DNA of 64,000 nucleotides, taken from assembly GCF_036231945.1 (NCBI RefSeq), contig NZ_CP109599.1, positions 2,140,501-2,204,500 of the forward strand, written 5' to 3'. Positions 40,831 to 51,574 of this stretch are shown here, piece after piece (the stretch's first letter is position 1; the number at the start of each line of letters is the position of its first letter). The notes under the pieces were generated by a model. It was not told the DNA's origin. It saw only the letters and a program-made list of their open reading frames with translations, and made no database searches. The DNA comes from Streptomyces sp. NBC_01429. GTDB lineage: Bacteria > Actinomycetota > Actinomycetes > Streptomycetales > Streptomycetaceae. A program made the translations under genes and the position numbers.

Positions 40831-43029
40831 ATGCTCGCAGCCTCCCAGTCGTCCTCAGAGCAGCTACAAAGTACTTTCAAACCATCAAAATTCGGCAAAA
40901 GCATTCGAAACCCCACCGAAACCTCCGCTCCATCAGGAACCTCCGCTCCATCCGGTCGCTCCGATCGGTTCGAACGACCCGCCCTGCCTGTCACGCCCGC
41001 ACAGCCCTCATCAGGTGATCCAGTGAAACCGCTGATTGGTCGTATCCCCGTCCTGGACGTAGCACCGCTCGTCGACTGCGGCAGACGCCCCACGAAGGCG
41101 GTGCGCGGTGAGTCCTTCCAGGTCACCGCCACCGTCTTCCGCGAGGGCCACGACGCCGTCGCGGCCAATGTCGTCCTCATGGACCCCGGCGGCCGGCCGG
41201 GCCCCTGGACCCCCATGGCAGAACTCGCCCCCGGCACCGACCGCTGGGGCGCCGAGGTCACCCCCACCGAGGAAGGCCGCTGGACCTACACCGTCGAGGC
41301 GTGGAGCGACCCGGTCGCCACCTGGCGCCACGCCGCCTCCGTCAAGATCCCGGCGGGTGACGACCCGAAGGACATCGCGCTGGTCCTCGCGGAGGGCGCG
41401 CGGTTGTACGACCGGGCCGCCGCCGGGGTGCCCAAGCGCGACGGCCGGGAAGCGGTGCTGGCCGCCGCCGACACCCTGCGCGACACCTCGCTGCCGGCCC
41501 GCGCCCGGCTGGAGGCGGCGCTCGCCCCCGAGGTGGACGCGGCGCTCGCCCGTCATCCGCTGCGCGACCTGGTCACCGCCTCGCGCCCGGTCCCGCTGCT
41601 GGTGGAGCGGCGGCGCGCGCTGTACGGATCGTGGTACGAGCTGTTCCCGCGCTCGGAGGGCGCCGTCGTCGAGAAGGGCGAGCCGCCGGTCAGCGGCACC
41701 TTCAGAACGGCCGCGCGGCGGCTGCCCGCTGTCGCCGCGATGGGCTTCGACGTCGTGTACCTGCCGCCGATCCACCCCATCGGCACCACGCACCGCAAGG
41801 GTGCCAACAACAGCCTCACCCCCGGCCCCGACGACGTCGGCGTGCCCTGGGCGATCGGCTCGGCCGACGGCGGCCACGACGCGATCCACGCCGAGCTGGG
41901 CACGATCGAGGACTTCGACCACTTCGTGGAGAGCGCCCGCACCCTGCGGATGGAGGTCGCGCTCGACTTCGCGCTCCAGTGCTCCCCCGACCATCCCTGG
42001 GTCACCAAGCACCCCGAGTGGTTCCACCACCGCGCCGACGGCTCGATCGCGTACGCGGAGAACCCGCCGAAGAAGTACCAGGACATCTACCCGATCGCCT
42101 TCGACAGCGATCTGCGCGGCCTGGTCAGGGAGACCACCCGGGTGCTGCGCCACTGGATGGCCCACGGGGTGCGGATCTTCCGCGTCGACAATCCGCACAC
42201 GAAGCCGGTGATCTTCTGGGAGAAGGTCATCGCGAACATCAACCGGACCGATCCCGACGTGATCTTCCTGGCCGAGGCGTTCACCCGGCCCGCGATGATG
42301 CGCACGCTCGGCGCGGTCGGCTTCCAGCAGTCGTATACGTATTTCACCTGGCGCACCACCAAGCGGGAGCTGACGGAGTACCTGACGGAGCTGTCGGGCG
42401 AGTCCGCCGCTTCCATGCGGCCGAACTTCTTCGTGAACACGCCGGACATCCTGCACGCCTACCTCCAGGAGGGCGGCCGTCCGGCGTTCGAGGTGCGGGC
42501 GGTGCTGGCGGCGACGATGGCTCCGTCGTGGGGTGTGTACGCGGGATATGAACTTTGCGAGAACTCCCCCGTCAGGCCCGGCAGCGAGGAGTACCTTGAC
42601 TCCGAGAAGTACCAGCTGAGGCCCCGGGACTGGGAAGCGGCCGAGCGCGAGGGCCGCACCATCGCCCCCCTGATCACCCGGCTGAACCGGATCCGGCGGC
42701 GGCATCCCGCCCTCCAGCAGCTGCGTGACATCCACTTCCACCACGCGGACAACGACGCGGTCATCGCGTACAGCAAGAGGTCGGGCACGGACATCGTTCT
42801 GGTGGTCGTCAACCTCGACCCTCACCACACCCAGGAGGCGACGGTCTCGTTGGACATGGAGCGGCTCGGCCTCTCGTGGCACGAGACCGTTCCGGTACGC
42901 GACGAGCTGACCGGCCAGACCTATCACTGGGGCAGCTCCAACTATGTGCGCCTAGAGCCGGGCGCCACGCCCGCGCACATCGTGGTTCTGCGACCGTCCC
43001 CGCCGATCGGAGGGTCACCCACATCATGA
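40831..43029 (+). CDS. glgE: Maltose-1-phosphate maltosyltransferase GlgE
   Basis: A 732-residue GH13_3 enzyme. It transfers maltosyl units from maltose-1-phosphate to growing alpha-1,4-glucan. The family start GRIPVLDV occurs at residue 70, followed by the N-domain and the barrel with [10 protein letters not shown] (nucleophile Asp453) and FLAEAFTRP (acid Glu482), then [10 protein letters not shown] and GYELCEN. The ATG at 40831 has AGGAG 6 nt upstream, which gives a 68-residue N-terminal extension from low-GC DNA containing a TSAPSG repeat. A GTG at 41023 would give the usual length. The stop overlaps the treS start (ATGA). Confidence 0.97.
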   Translation: MLAASQSSSEQLQSTFKPSKFGKSIRNPTETSAPSGTSAPSGRSDRFERPALPVTPAQPSSGDPVKPLIGRIPVLDVAPLVDCGRRPTKAVRGESFQVTATVFREGHDAVAANVVLMDPGGRPGPWTPMAELAPGTDRWGAEVTPTEEGRWTYTVEAWSDPVATWRHAASVKIPAGDDPKDIALVLAEGARLYDRAAAGVPKRDGREAVLAAADTLRDTSLPARARLEAALAPEVDAALARHPLRDLVTASRPVPLLVERRRALYGSWYELFPRSEGAVVEKGEPPVSGTFRTAARRLPAVAAMGFDVVYLPPIHPIGTTHRKGANNSLTPGPDDVGVPWAIGSADGGHDAIHAELGTIEDFDHFVESARTLRMEVALDFALQCSPDHPWVTKHPEWFHHRADGSIAYAENPPKKYQDIYPIAFDSDLRGLVRETTRVLRHWMAHGVRIFRVDNPHTKPVIFWEKVIANINRTDPDVIFLAEAFTRPAMMRTLGAVGFQQSYTYFTWRTTKRELTEYLTELSGESAASMRPNFFVNTPDILHAYLQEGGRPAFEVRAVLAATMAPSWGVYAGYELCENSPVRPGSEEYLDSEKYQLRPRDWEAAEREGRTIAPLITRLNRIRRRHPALQQLRDIHFHHADNDAVIAYSKRSGTDIVLVVVNLDPHHTQEATVSLDMERLGLSWHETVPVRDELTGQTYHWGSSNYVRLEPGATPAHIVVLRPSPPIGGSPTS

Positions 43030-44750
43030 TCGTCAACGAGCCCGTCCACGACACGTTCGAGGACACACCGGTCAAGGACCGGCATCCCGACTGGTTCAAA
43101 CGAGCCGTCTTCTACGAGGTCCTGGTGCGTTCGTTCCAGGACAGCAACGGCGACGGCATCGGCGACCTGAAGGGAATCACCGCCAAGCTGGACTATCTCC
43201 AGTGGCTCGGTGTCGACTGCCTCTGGCTGCCGCCCTTCTTCAAGTCGCCGCTGCGCGACGGCGGCTACGACGTGTCGGACTACACGGCCGTGCTCCCCGA
43301 ATTCGGCGATCTCGCCGACTTCGTGGAGTTCGTGGACGCCGCGCACCAGCGCGGCATGCGTGTGGTCATCGACTTCGTCATGAACCACACGAGCGACCAG
43401 CACGACTGGTTCCAGGAGTCCCGCAAGGACCCCGAGGGCCCGTACGGCGACTACTACGTCTGGGCCGACGACGACAAGCAGTACCAGGACGCCCGGATCA
43501 TCTTCGTCGACACGGAGACGTCCAACTGGACCTTCGACCCGGTGCGCAAGCAGTACTACTGGCACCGCTTCTTCTCCCACCAGCCGGATCTCAACTACGA
43601 GAACCCGAAGGTGCAGGAGGAGATCGTCTCCGCGCTGCGCTTCTGGCTGGACCTGGGCATCGACGGCTTCCGGCTGGACGCCGTGCCGTATCTCTACCAG
43701 CGCGAGAACACCAACTGCGAGAACCTCCCGGCCACCCACTCCTTCCTCAAGCGGGTACGCAAGGAGATCGACGCGCACTACCCCGACACGGTGCTGCTCG
43801 CCGAGGCCAACCAGTGGCCGGAGGATGTCGTCGACTACTTCGGCGACTACCAGAAGGGGGGCGACGAATGCCACATGGCGTTCCACTTCCCGGTGATGCC
43901 GCGCATCTTCATGGCCGTACGGCGCGAGTCCCGCTATCCGGTCTCCGAGATCCTGGCGAAGACCCCGGCGATCCCGACCGGCTGCCAGTGGGGGATCTTC
44001 CTGCGCAACCATGACGAGCTGACCCTCGAAATGGTCACGGACGAAGAGCGCGACTACATGTACGCGGAGTACGCGAAGGATCCCCGGATGCGCGCCAACA
44101 TCGGCATCCGGCGCCGCCTCGCCCCGCTGCTGGACAACGACCGCAACCAGATCGAGCTGTTCACCGCGCTGCTGCTCTCGCTGCCCGGCTCCCCGATCCT
44201 CTACTACGGGGACGAGATCGGGATGGGCGACAACATCTGGCTGGGCGACCGGGACGCGGTGCGCACCCCGATGCAGTGGACGCCCGACCGGAACGCGGGG
44301 TTCTCCTCCAGCGACCCCGGCCGGCTCTATCTGCCGACGATCATGGACCCGGTCTACGGCTACCAGGTCACCAATGTGGAGGCGGCGATGGCGTCGCCGT
44401 CCTCGCTGCTGCACTGGACGCGGCGGATGATCGAGATCCGCAAGCAGAACCCGGCCTTCGGGCTCGGCTCGTACACCGAGCTGCCGTCGTCCAACCCGGC
44501 GGTGCTCGCGTTTCTGCGCGAGGCCCCCTCGGAGCGGGGCGACGGCGACGACCTGGTGCTCTGTGTGCACAACTTCTCGCGGTTCGCGCAGCCCACGGAG
44601 CTGGACCTGAAGACCTTCAGCGGACGGCATCCGGTGGAGCTGATCGGCGGGGTGCGGTTCCCCGCGATCGGGGAGTGGCCGTATCTGCTGACGCTGGCGG
44701 GACACGGCTTCTACTGGTTCCGGCTCAGGAAGGACGGCACGCCCGCGTGA
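43026..44750 (+). CDS. treS: Trehalose synthase (maltose alpha-D-glucosyltransferase)
   Basis: A 574-residue GH13_16 enzyme that interconverts trehalose and maltose. It has the start [45 protein letters not shown] with nucleophile Asp218, [11 protein letters not shown] with acid Glu260, and [13 protein letters not shown]. It is of normal length and unfused; in some relatives the maltokinase is a C-terminal fusion, but here it is a separate gene. The ATG at 43026 overlaps the glgE stop, so the two are coupled. It feeds maltose to the maltokinase downstream. Confidence 0.97.
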   Translation: MIVNEPVHDTFEDTPVKDRHPDWFKRAVFYEVLVRSFQDSNGDGIGDLKGITAKLDYLQWLGVDCLWLPPFFKSPLRDGGYDVSDYTAVLPEFGDLADFVEFVDAAHQRGMRVVIDFVMNHTSDQHDWFQESRKDPEGPYGDYYVWADDDKQYQDARIIFVDTETSNWTFDPVRKQYYWHRFFSHQPDLNYENPKVQEEIVSALRFWLDLGIDGFRLDAVPYLYQRENTNCENLPATHSFLKRVRKEIDAHYPDTVLLAEANQWPEDVVDYFGDYQKGGDECHMAFHFPVMPRIFMAVRRESRYPVSEILAKTPAIPTGCQWGIFLRNHDELTLEMVTDEERDYMYAEYAKDPRMRANIGIRRRLAPLLDNDRNQIELFTALLLSLPGSPILYYGDEIGMGDNIWLGDRDAVRTPMQWTPDRNAGFSSSDPGRLYLPTIMDPVYGYQVTNVEAAMASPSSLLHWTRRMIEIRKQNPAFGLGSYTELPSSNPAVLAFLREAPSERGDGDDLVLCVHNFSRFAQPTELDLKTFSGRHPVELIGGVRFPAIGEWPYLLTLAGHGFYWFRLRKDGTPA

Positions 44751-45031
44751 CAGCGTGACGGCGCGCGCCCATGTGACAGCGCGCTGACCGGTGGCCCCGT
44801 GCGCGGCGGTTTCTTCCGCACCGCACGGGGCACCCTTCTCCACATCCCGTTCGATTCCATATCCAGTTCGATCGATTCGATCAAACTCGTATCAGGTTCG
44901 TACGTATTCGTACGAAAACGATCCGTACGGATCATCCTCACCCGACACGTCCCGCACAGCCGGACAGCCATTGCCGCAATCCGGGACACTCTGCGCATCC
45001 TGTGGTGTGCCCGGGGAAAGGACGCGATGCC
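44751..45031 (+). promoter_or_regulatory. AT-rich spacer with palindromes between treS and maltokinase
   Basis: A 281-bp gene-free stretch, A+T-rich for this genome between 44850 and 44940. It carries an inverted repeat with 8-bp arms, TTCGTACG and CGTACGAA, around TATT (44897-44916). A perfect 14-bp palindrome, GATCCGTACGGATC, lies at 44920-44933, and TTCGATCGATTCGATC near 44867 is a further near-symmetric stretch. The maltokinase and glgB genes may therefore have their own promoter under separate control from glgE-treS. Confidence 0.5.
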
Positions 45032-46555
45032 ATGTCGAAGGCTGCATCCACCCGGATTACCCCGCGCCTTCTCGACGCTTCGCCCGCCGACTTGCCCGCC
45101 GTGTCGCCCGCGCTGTCGCCCGCCGACGCCAGGGCACTGGTCGGGTCGCTCGCGCCGCTGCTCCACGACTGGCTGCCACGCCAGCGCTGGTTCGCGGGCA
45201 AGGGCCGCCCGGTCACCGGATTCCAGCCGGTCGCGGTCACGGAGCTGCTGCCGATGGCCGGAGGTGGTCCGGGTCTGCTGCATCTGCTCGTACGGGTCGA
45301 ACAGCGCGGCGGCTCGGGCCCCGCACCGTCGATCCCGCCCTCCACCACCTCCTCGGCCCTCGCCCCGGCGGCGGCCGGTGACTGCTACCAACTGCTGCTC
45401 GGGGTACGCAAGGCGCTGCCGCCGCAGCTGGCGTCCGCGCTGATCGGCCATGCCACGCAGGGGCCGCTGACCGGCCGTACCGTCTACGAGGGCCTGCACG
45501 ATCCGCGCCTGGCCGAACTGCTTCTGGAGCGGCTGCGTTCGTCCGGCGGCCCGGGGCCGCTGCGCTTCGACCGGGCGGGCGCGATCCCGGGCGGGCTGAG
45601 CGGGCGGCTGCTGGACGCGGAGCAGTCGAACACCTCCCTGGTGTACGGGGACAGTGCCGCCGGGGACGGTATCGCCGGGGACGCCTACATCCTCAAGATC
45701 CTGCGCCGGGTCTTCCCCGGGCCGCATCCGGATCTGGAGCTGCCGCTCGCGCTGGCGGCGGAGGGGTGCGAGCGGGTGCCGGCGCCGGTCGGCTGGTTCG
45801 AGGCGGCCGACCCCTCCGGCGGCGGGGACACCCTCACGCTCGGGGTGCTCCAGCCGTATCTGCGCGGCTCGCGGGACGGGTGGCAGCTGGCGCTGGCCTC
45901 GCTGGCGCGGGGCCGGGAGTTCACCGCCGAGGCCAGTGCGCTGGGCCGGGCCACCGCCGAGGTGCACACGGCGCTGGCCGCCGCGCTGCCCACGGTGACG
46001 CTGGGCCGACGCAGGACCGCGCAGCTGGCGGCGGGCATGGCCGAACGCCTGGAGGCGGCGGCGCGGGCGGTGCCCGCACTGCTGCCGTACGCCCCCGGGC
46101 TGCGCACCGCCTTCGACGCGCTCGCCGGGCTCGACGAGGCGGGGCGCGGACGGCCGGCGCAGCGGGTCCACGGGGATCTGCATCTGGGTCAGACCCTGCG
46201 CACGCCGGACGGCCGCTGGTCGGTGATCGACTTCGAGGGCGAGCCCGCCAGACCGCTCGCCGAGCGCCGCCGCCCGCAGCCGCCGGTCCGCGATGTCGCC
46301 GGCATGCTCAGGTCCTTCGACTACGCGGCCCGCTCCCACGAACCGTGGCGCCCCGACTGGGCGACGCGCTGCCGGGACGCGTACTGCGACGGGTACGCGG
46401 CGGCCTCGGGCACGGATCCGCGCGCGGAGCCGGAGCTGCTGCGCGCGTACGAGACGGACAAGGCGGTCTACGAGGTGCTGTACGAGGCGAGGCACCGCCC
46501 CGACTGGCTCCCGGTGCCGATGGCGGCGATCCGCCGGCTGGCGGGCGGCGCCTGA
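45032..46555 (+). CDS. mak: Maltokinase
   Basis: A 507-residue kinase that phosphorylates maltose to maltose-1-phosphate, the GlgE substrate. The N-terminal cap has LPRQRWFAGKGRP, and the kinase core has the catalytic loop RVHGDLHLGQTL and the metal site VIDFEGEPARPLAERR followed by PVRDVAGMLRSFDYAA, typical of aminoglycoside-phosphotransferase-like maltokinases (also called Pep2). ATG at 45032 follows GGAAAGGAC; the in-frame start at 45002 is less likely. It lies between treS and glgB as in other GlgE clusters. Confidence 0.95.
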   Translation: MSKAASTRITPRLLDASPADLPAVSPALSPADARALVGSLAPLLHDWLPRQRWFAGKGRPVTGFQPVAVTELLPMAGGGPGLLHLLVRVEQRGGSGPAPSIPPSTTSSALAPAAAGDCYQLLLGVRKALPPQLASALIGHATQGPLTGRTVYEGLHDPRLAELLLERLRSSGGPGPLRFDRAGAIPGGLSGRLLDAEQSNTSLVYGDSAAGDGIAGDAYILKILRRVFPGPHPDLELPLALAAEGCERVPAPVGWFEAADPSGGGDTLTLGVLQPYLRGSRDGWQLALASLARGREFTAEASALGRATAEVHTALAAALPTVTLGRRRTAQLAAGMAERLEAAARAVPALLPYAPGLRTAFDALAGLDEAGRGRPAQRVHGDLHLGQTLRTPDGRWSVIDFEGEPARPLAERRRPQPPVRDVAGMLRSFDYAARSHEPWRPDWATRCRDAYCDGYAAASGTDPRAEPELLRAYETDKAVYEVLYEARHRPDWLPVPMAAIRRLAGGA

Positions 46556-46649
46556 CCCGGGCCACGCCGGACCGGGACACGTCGACGACCTGCGACAACA
46601 CCCCCGTGGACGGCCGCGCCGCAACGAACCGGCGCGCGCACCGGCCGCG

Positions 46650-46735
46650 CTCCCCTGCTCCCGTACCCCCATACCTCCCTATCCCCATACCTCCGCACCC
46701 CCGTATCCCCGTGATCCCCGTAGCCCCTTACCCAC
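46650..46735 (+). repeat. C-rich degenerate tandem repeat before glgB
   Basis: Between the maltokinase stop and glgB (222-bp gap) about 85 bp consist of loose tandem copies of a 10-16 bp unit such as CCCCATACCTCC and CCCCGTATCC. The strand bias is extreme: the upper strand is almost pure pyrimidine plus scattered A and G. It would form an unstructured C-rich leader in the mRNA. No gene is present. Confidence 0.6.
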
Positions 46736-46777
46736 CGACCACCGTCCAGTGAAGCCCCGCGCCGAGGAGGCACCCCC

Positions 46778-49315
46778 GTGACCGCCCGCACGCCGTCCGA
46801 CCGCCCGTCCGGCTCTCCGCCCCCGCCGGTGACGCCGGTCGCCGCCCGCCAGGTCCCGGCCCCCGCCGCGGCCGTGGAGAAGCCCGTGGAGAAACCCGCG
46901 GCGAAGTCCACGAAGCCCGCGAAGCCCACGGGGAGGAAGGCGGCCAAGAGCCCCAAGGGGAAGAAAACCGCACGCGGTACGGCCGAACGGGGGCAGGCAC
47001 CGGCCGCCACCGCGCCCACCGCCGCCGCCACACCCACCGCGCCCAAGCCGCGCGAGGAGCCGGCAGTGGCCCCCGGTCCCGCGCGGGCCGCCCGGCCCGC
47101 GAACGGGACACCGGTCGCGCCGCCGCTGGACGGCGGCGACCGCGAGCGGCTGCTCAGCGGCGCGCACCACGATCCGCACGGGGTGCTGGGGGCGCACCCG
47201 GTCGCGGGCGGGGTGCTGTTCCGGGTGCTGCGCCCGTACGCCCGCGCCGTCACCGTCGTCACCGAGGGGGCGAGGACGGGGCTGGCCGACGACGGGGACG
47301 GCTTCTTCTCCGGGGTGCTGGCGCTGGACGCCGTGCCGGAGTACACCCTGCTGGTCCGGTACGGCGACACCGCCGAGAACCCGGACGAGGTGCGGGCAGG
47401 GGACCCGTACCGCTTCCTGCCCGCCCTCGGCGAACTCGATCTGCATCTGATCGGGGAGGGCCGGCACGAGGAGCTGTGGAAGGCGCTCGGCGCCCTGCCC
47501 ATGGTCCATCAGGGCGTCACCGGCACCCGTTTCACCGTCTGGGCGCCCAATGCGCGGGGGGTGCGGATCGCCGGTGACTTCAACTACTGGGACGGTACGA
47601 GCCTGCCGATGCGTTCGCTGGGCTCCACCGGTGTGTGGGAGCTGTTCGTACCGGGGATCGGGGACGGCGCGCTCTACAAGTTCGACATCACCCGGCCCGA
47701 CGGCACCCACACCGTGCGGGCCGACCCGATGGCCCGGCGCACCGAGGTGCCGCCCGCGACCGCGTCGATCGTCACCGAGTCGCACCATGTGTGGCGCGAC
47801 GAGGAGTGGCTCGCGCATCGCGCGGACCGGCCGGTGCACGAGGCGCCGTTCTCCGTGTACGAGGTCCATCTGGGCTCCTGGCGACCGGGCCTGACGTACC
47901 GTCAGCTGGCCGCGCAGCTGCCCGCGTACGTCAAGGACCTCGGCTTCACCCATGTCGAGCTGATGCCGGTCGCCGAGCATCCCTTCGGCGGTTCCTGGGG
48001 CTATCAGGTCACCGGCTTCTACGCGCCGACCTCCCGCATGGGTACTCCGGACGACTTCCGGTATCTGGTGGACGCGCTGCACCGGGCGGGCATCGGGGTG
48101 CTGGTGGACTGGGTGCCGGCGCACTTCCCGAAGGACGAATGGGCGCTGGCCCGCTTCGACGGCCCTCCGCTCTACGAGCACGCCGACCCGCAGCGGGCGG
48201 AGCACCCCGACTGGGGCACGCTGGAGTTCGACTACGGGCGCACGGAGGTCCGCAACTTCCTGGTCGCCAACGCGGTGTACTGGTGCGAGGAGTTCCACAT
48301 CGACGGGCTGCGGGTCGACGCGGTCGCCTCGATGCTCTACCTCGACTACTCGCGCGAGGAGGGGCAGTGGTCGCCGAACGAGCACGGCGGCCGGGAGAAC
48401 CTGGACGCCGTGGCCTTCCTCCAGGAGATGAACGCCACCGTCTACCGGCGCTGCCCCGGCGTGGTGACCGTCGCCGAGGAGTCCACCGCCTGGAACGGCG
48501 TCACGCGCGCCACCCACCATGTCGGGCCGGACGGCTTCGGCGGTCTCGGCTTCGGGCTGAAGTGGAACATGGGGTGGATGCACGACTCGCTGGAGTACGT
48601 CGCCAAGGAGCCGGTGCACCGCAAGTACCACCACGGCGAGATGACCTTCTCCATGGTGTACGCCTACAGCGAGAACTACGTCCTGCCGATCTCGCACGAC
48701 GAGGTCGTGCACGGCAAGCGCGCGCTGGTCTCGAAGATGCCCGGCGACTGGTGGCAGCAGCGCGCGAACGAACGCGCCTACCTCGGCTTCATGTGGGCCC
48801 ATCCCGGCAAGCAACTCCTCTTCATGGGACAGGAGTTCGCCCAGGGCGCCGAGTGGTCCGAGAGCCACGGCCCGGACTGGTGGCTGCTCGACCCGTCGTA
48901 CGAGGCGGAGCCCGACCACCGGGGCGTACGCGACCTGGTCCGCGATCTGAACACGGTGTACGGCGCGACGCCCGCGCTCTGGCAGCGCGACACCGTGCCG
49001 GAGGGGTTCGCCTGGGTGGACGGCGACGCGGGCGAGGACAACGTCTTCGCGTTCCTGCGCTTCGACGCGGCGGGCGCGCCACTGCTGGCGGTCTCGCACT
49101 TCTCGCCGGTGGTCCGCGAGGACTACCGGCTCGGGGTCCCGGAGGAGTTCGCGGAGTGGACCGAGGTGCTCAACACCGACGCGGCCCGCTACGGCGGCGG
49201 CGATGTGCGCAACGCGGAGCCGCTGAAGACGGAACCGGCCGGCGCACACGGCCGCCCGGCCTCCCTGCGGCTGACGCTGCCGCCACTGGCGACGCTCTGG
49301 CTGCGGCCCGCCTGA
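46778..49315 (+). CDS. glgB: 1,4-alpha-glucan branching enzyme
   Basis: An 845-residue branching enzyme, longer than the usual about 730 because of a 115-residue N-terminal extension rich in Pro, Ala and Lys (for example [17 protein letters not shown]). It makes alpha-1,6 branches in the glucan built by GlgE. Family marks are [12 protein letters not shown], the CBM48 region [45 protein letters not shown] (nucleophile Asp514), VAEEST (acid Glu567) and [18 protein letters not shown] at 46778 follows GAGGAGG. It ends the glgE-treS-mak-glgB block; a terminator follows. Confidence 0.96.
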   Translation: MTARTPSDRPSGSPPPPVTPVAARQVPAPAAAVEKPVEKPAAKSTKPAKPTGRKAAKSPKGKKTARGTAERGQAPAATAPTAAATPTAPKPREEPAVAPGPARAARPANGTPVAPPLDGGDRERLLSGAHHDPHGVLGAHPVAGGVLFRVLRPYARAVTVVTEGARTGLADDGDGFFSGVLALDAVPEYTLLVRYGDTAENPDEVRAGDPYRFLPALGELDLHLIGEGRHEELWKALGALPMVHQGVTGTRFTVWAPNARGVRIAGDFNYWDGTSLPMRSLGSTGVWELFVPGIGDGALYKFDITRPDGTHTVRADPMARRTEVPPATASIVTESHHVWRDEEWLAHRADRPVHEAPFSVYEVHLGSWRPGLTYRQLAAQLPAYVKDLGFTHVELMPVAEHPFGGSWGYQVTGFYAPTSRMGTPDDFRYLVDALHRAGIGVLVDWVPAHFPKDEWALARFDGPPLYEHADPQRAEHPDWGTLEFDYGRTEVRNFLVANAVYWCEEFHIDGLRVDAVASMLYLDYSREEGQWSPNEHGGRENLDAVAFLQEMNATVYRRCPGVVTVAEESTAWNGVTRATHHVGPDGFGGLGFGLKWNMGWMHDSLEYVAKEPVHRKYHHGEMTFSMVYAYSENYVLPISHDEVVHGKRALVSKMPGDWWQQRANERAYLGFMWAHPGKQLLFMGQEFAQGAEWSESHGPDWWLLDPSYEAEPDHRGVRDLVRDLNTVYGATPALWQRDTVPEGFAWVDGDAGEDNVFAFLRFDAAGAPLLAVSHFSPVVREDYRLGVPEEFAEWTEVLNTDAARYGGGDVRNAEPLKTEPAGAHGRPASLRLTLPPLATLWLRPA

Positions 49316-49359
49316 AATCCTGACGTACCATCACTTCAAGCGCGGTAAGCGCTGGTTGA

Positions 49360-49388
49360 GGCCCCGCCGGATCCGCTCCGGCGGGGCC
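49360..49388 (+). terminator. Terminator after glgB
   Basis: GGCCCCGCCGGA at 49360 pairs perfectly with TCCGGCGGGGCC at 49377 around TCCGC, and TTCGCG follows. It starts 44 bp after the glgB stop and is the strongest hairpin in this part of the window, consistent with the end of the GlgE operon. Confidence 0.85.
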
Positions 49389-49424
49389 TTCGCGCGGGCG
49401 GGGTCACGTGGAACAGAAGAGTCA

Positions 49425-49437
49425 TATAGTGCGCGGG
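49425..49437 (+). promoter_or_regulatory. Likely leaderless promoter (-10 box)
   Basis: TATAGT at 49425-49430 is a near-consensus -10 box lying only 7 bp before the GTG at 49437. Transcription would begin at or next to the start codon, so the message is predicted to be leaderless; no ribosome site is present. A -35 box is not obvious. Confidence 0.5.
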
Positions 49438-50210
49438 TGAATGAACCGAAACGGCACGACGAGATGGCCGAGCTGGCGGGAATGGGCAGGCGGGAGCGCG
49501 CCTACCGGGTCCATCGCCCCTGGAAGCACGGCGAGTTGCTGCTGCTCCCGCTGGCGGGTGTCGGCGGCGGGGCGTACGCGGCGACGGCGTCCTGGTGGAT
49601 GACCGCGCTGATCGTCGTGGCGGTCTTCGTAGCGGGCTTCACCGTCGTCCGGCGCATACCGCCGCGCAAGGGGCTGCGCCGCGTCACCCTCCATGAAGGC
49701 GGGTTGCTGCTCGTACGGGCCGGTGTGCCCGCCGTACCGCTGCCGTGGGACGCGATCGAGTCGACCGAGGTGGACCATGGGGACGTCGAGGTCAAGGGCG
49801 GCGTGGGCAGGATCGAGACGAGGGAACGGTTCGCGACCATCACCGTGCACCTCAAGAAGAAGCGGGAACCTCTGGTGCTGACCCACGTCGTGGGACAGCA
49901 CCACCTGGCCAAGGACATCGAACAGGGCCTGCGCCCAGGGCTGTTGGAGCGGCTGCGCGGCACACTGGACGCCGAGGGCCGGGTCGCGCTGGGAGGTCTG
50001 ACGGTGACCGAGGCCGGTCTGGAGCTGCCGAGTCCCGTCCGGGGCGGCCCGGCGATCGCCCTCGGCTGGGCGGAGCTGGCCGAGACCGGGGCCAACGGCC
50101 TGACGGAAGTACTGATCCGGCCGCGGGACGCGAAGGACCGCCGGATCAGGGTCCGCAACGCGACCGTCGTACGCGACTTCATCGAGGAGACCCGGTCACT
50201 GTCCGGCTGA
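49437..50210 (+). CDS. Membrane-anchored protein of unknown function
   Basis: A 257-residue protein with two closely spaced membrane helices (about residues 35-50 and 54-70, joined by a short turn). A cytoplasmic region follows that looks like two beta-rich PH-type halves (GLRRVTLHEGGLLLVRAGVPAVPLPWDAIEST, and GLTVTEAGLELPSPVRG with IALGWAELAET). The pattern resembles bacterial PH-domain membrane proteins. The function is unknown. The GTG start at 49437 sits 7 bp from a TATAGT box. It lies between the GlgE operon terminator and a region of gene remnants. Confidence 0.7.
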   Translation: MNEPKRHDEMAELAGMGRRERAYRVHRPWKHGELLLLPLAGVGGGAYAATASWWMTALIVVAVFVAGFTVVRRIPPRKGLRRVTLHEGGLLLVRAGVPAVPLPWDAIESTEVDHGDVEVKGGVGRIETRERFATITVHLKKKREPLVLTHVVGQHHLAKDIEQGLRPGLLERLRGTLDAEGRVALGGLTVTEAGLELPSPVRGGPAIALGWAELAETGANGLTEVLIRPRDAKDRRIRVRNATVVRDFIEETRSLSG

Positions 50211-50548
50211 ACGGGGGCTCGATACCTCAGCCGTCAACGTTCGGGCAGAGGAATTCGATGGTGTTGATCATCTTCGGCTGACCTTCATCCCCGAGCCATG
50301 CAGGCCGAGCAGCCCGACGTGACCGGCCGGACAGTCCTGGATGATCGATTCCAAGGGGCCAGTGGTCATGGGCGGTCGGTGAGCACAGGCGAAGGAGGGG
50401 CCGCCGTCCGGTGTGATGGTGGGGCAAGAACGCGGCAGGTACTGCGGGGATTCGCCGCATGACGCGGGCGACGACACCGCCGGGGGTGCGTCCTCGGTGC
50501 TGTACGAGGCCGAGTTGGCCTTTGGCTCACGAAGCCCGGCTCGGGAAT
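50211..50548. other. Gene-free stretch at the edge of a degraded region
   Basis: About 340 bp in which neither strand shows a convincing coding frame. A minus-strand frame at 50227-50460 is open but has no recognisable motif or coding bias. The next recognisable sequence is an AraC C-terminal tail on the minus strand. The stretch probably consists of decayed DNA left by the deletions seen just downstream. Confidence 0.4.
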
Positions 50549-50620
50549 TCACCCACCGGGTGCGATGCGATAGGTTCCCGGCGTCTGGCCCATGGTGCGG
50601 CTGAACGTGTCGATGAACGC
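50549..50620 (-). pseudogene. C-terminal tail of an AraC-family regulator
   Basis: On the minus strand the last about 24 codons before a stop read SAFIDTFSRTMGQTPGTYR, then IAPGG. This is the closing helix-turn-helix segment of AraC/XylS regulators (family pattern FxRxFRRxxGxTPxxYR). Everything upstream of this tail is missing: the sequence continues instead, on the opposite strand, as the interior of an MFS transporter. It is a clear deletion scar. Confidence 0.65.
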
Positions 50621-51128
50621 ACTGGTCGTGGCCGCCCTGCTGTACTCGGCCATCGCCATCGGGTCGGTCGTGGCGGGGCTGTTCAGCGGATGGATCGGAC
50701 GAGTGCGCCGCCAGGGCAGGGCGCTGGCCATCGCCGTCATCGTCTGGGCGTCGGCCATCGCCCTCGCGGGCACCGTTCATCAACTCCTCGCCGCCGTAGT
50801 CCTGCTGGCCGCTGCCGGAGCGGCGGACCTCGTCAGCGCGGTCTACCGCGTGACGATTTTGCAGACCTGCGCACCTGACGCCATGCGCGGCCGGCTGCAA
50901 GGCGTCTTCACCGTCGTCGTCGCCGGCGGTCCGCGCCTCGGAGACCTGCGTGCGGGCGCCATGGCCTCCGCCACCGGTCTCGGTGTCGCGTGGACAGGCA
51001 GTTCGCTGCTCTGCGTGGTCGTCGTCATCGTCGGCGCCCTGCTTGTACGGCCGTTCTGGCGCTACACCGTCACCCTGGCACCGCCGGCATCCCCACCGAC
51101 GCGGCCCGAAGCCGCACACCAGCCATAG
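50592..51128 (+). pseudogene. Truncated MFS transporter (C-terminal part only)
   Basis: A 178-codon frame whose sequence from about residue 9 is the C-terminal third of an EntS-like MFS exporter: ALLYSAIAIGSVVAGLFSGW, GRVRRQGRALAIAVIVW, then VSAVYRVTILQTCAPDAMRGRLQGVF and GGPRLGDLRAGAMA. Four helices are left of about twelve and no N-terminal part lies upstream, where an AraC tail is found on the other strand. The open frame could still be translated from the ATG, but a working transporter is unlikely. Confidence 0.7.
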
Positions 51129-51188
51129 AACCGGCGCATCACGGCCGTCCCTCGTTCGTTCACCCGGAGATTCCAACCAAGGCGCCAC

Positions 51189-51522
51189 GACCCGTACGCC
51201 GTCGCTCCACACCGAGGTGGTGGTGGCCAGGATCCGGTTGACGCTGCGCATCTGACCGGCGGCCTTGCGCAGCCGCTTGTTGTGGCCGGGCCGCTGGGGC
51301 GGGTAGGGGAAGAGGTGGCGCAGGCGGGCACGGGCATGGCGGAGCCATTCGGCCTCGGAGGTGCAGCCGAGTATGGTCCGCAACGTGGCGAGGGTGACCG
51401 GTTCGGCATCGCTCGGGCGGGGCGTAATGCCGACCGGCGGGCGCCACGGCGGCAGGTCGGAATGCTCCTTCAGCCTGTCGTCGGTCGTCGCTCCAGAGTG
51501 CTGTCGCGACGATCTTGGACAC
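51189..51522 (-). pseudogene. IS982-type transposase fragment, frameshifted and truncated
   Basis: On the minus strand a GTG at 51522 begins SKIVATAL, after which the frame breaks near 51490 and the family sequence goes on in another frame: TTDDRLKEHSDLPPWRPPVG, then CTSEAEWLRHARARLRHLFPY, PPQRPGHNKRLRKAAGQ and LATTTSVWSDGVRV. This matches the N-terminal about 110 residues of streptomycete IS982-like transposases. The catalytic DDE core and the far end of the element are missing, so it cannot move. I could not identify terminal inverted repeats. Confidence 0.7.
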
Positions 51523-51574
51523 CCTCGTTCTCGTCTCGCAGGCACCCCTTGGACCACACCACCAGGAGGAACCA

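Noticed and set aside
50227..50460. Minus-strand 77-codon frame
   Set aside because: No ribosome site, motif or coding bias; it is flanked by gene fragments.
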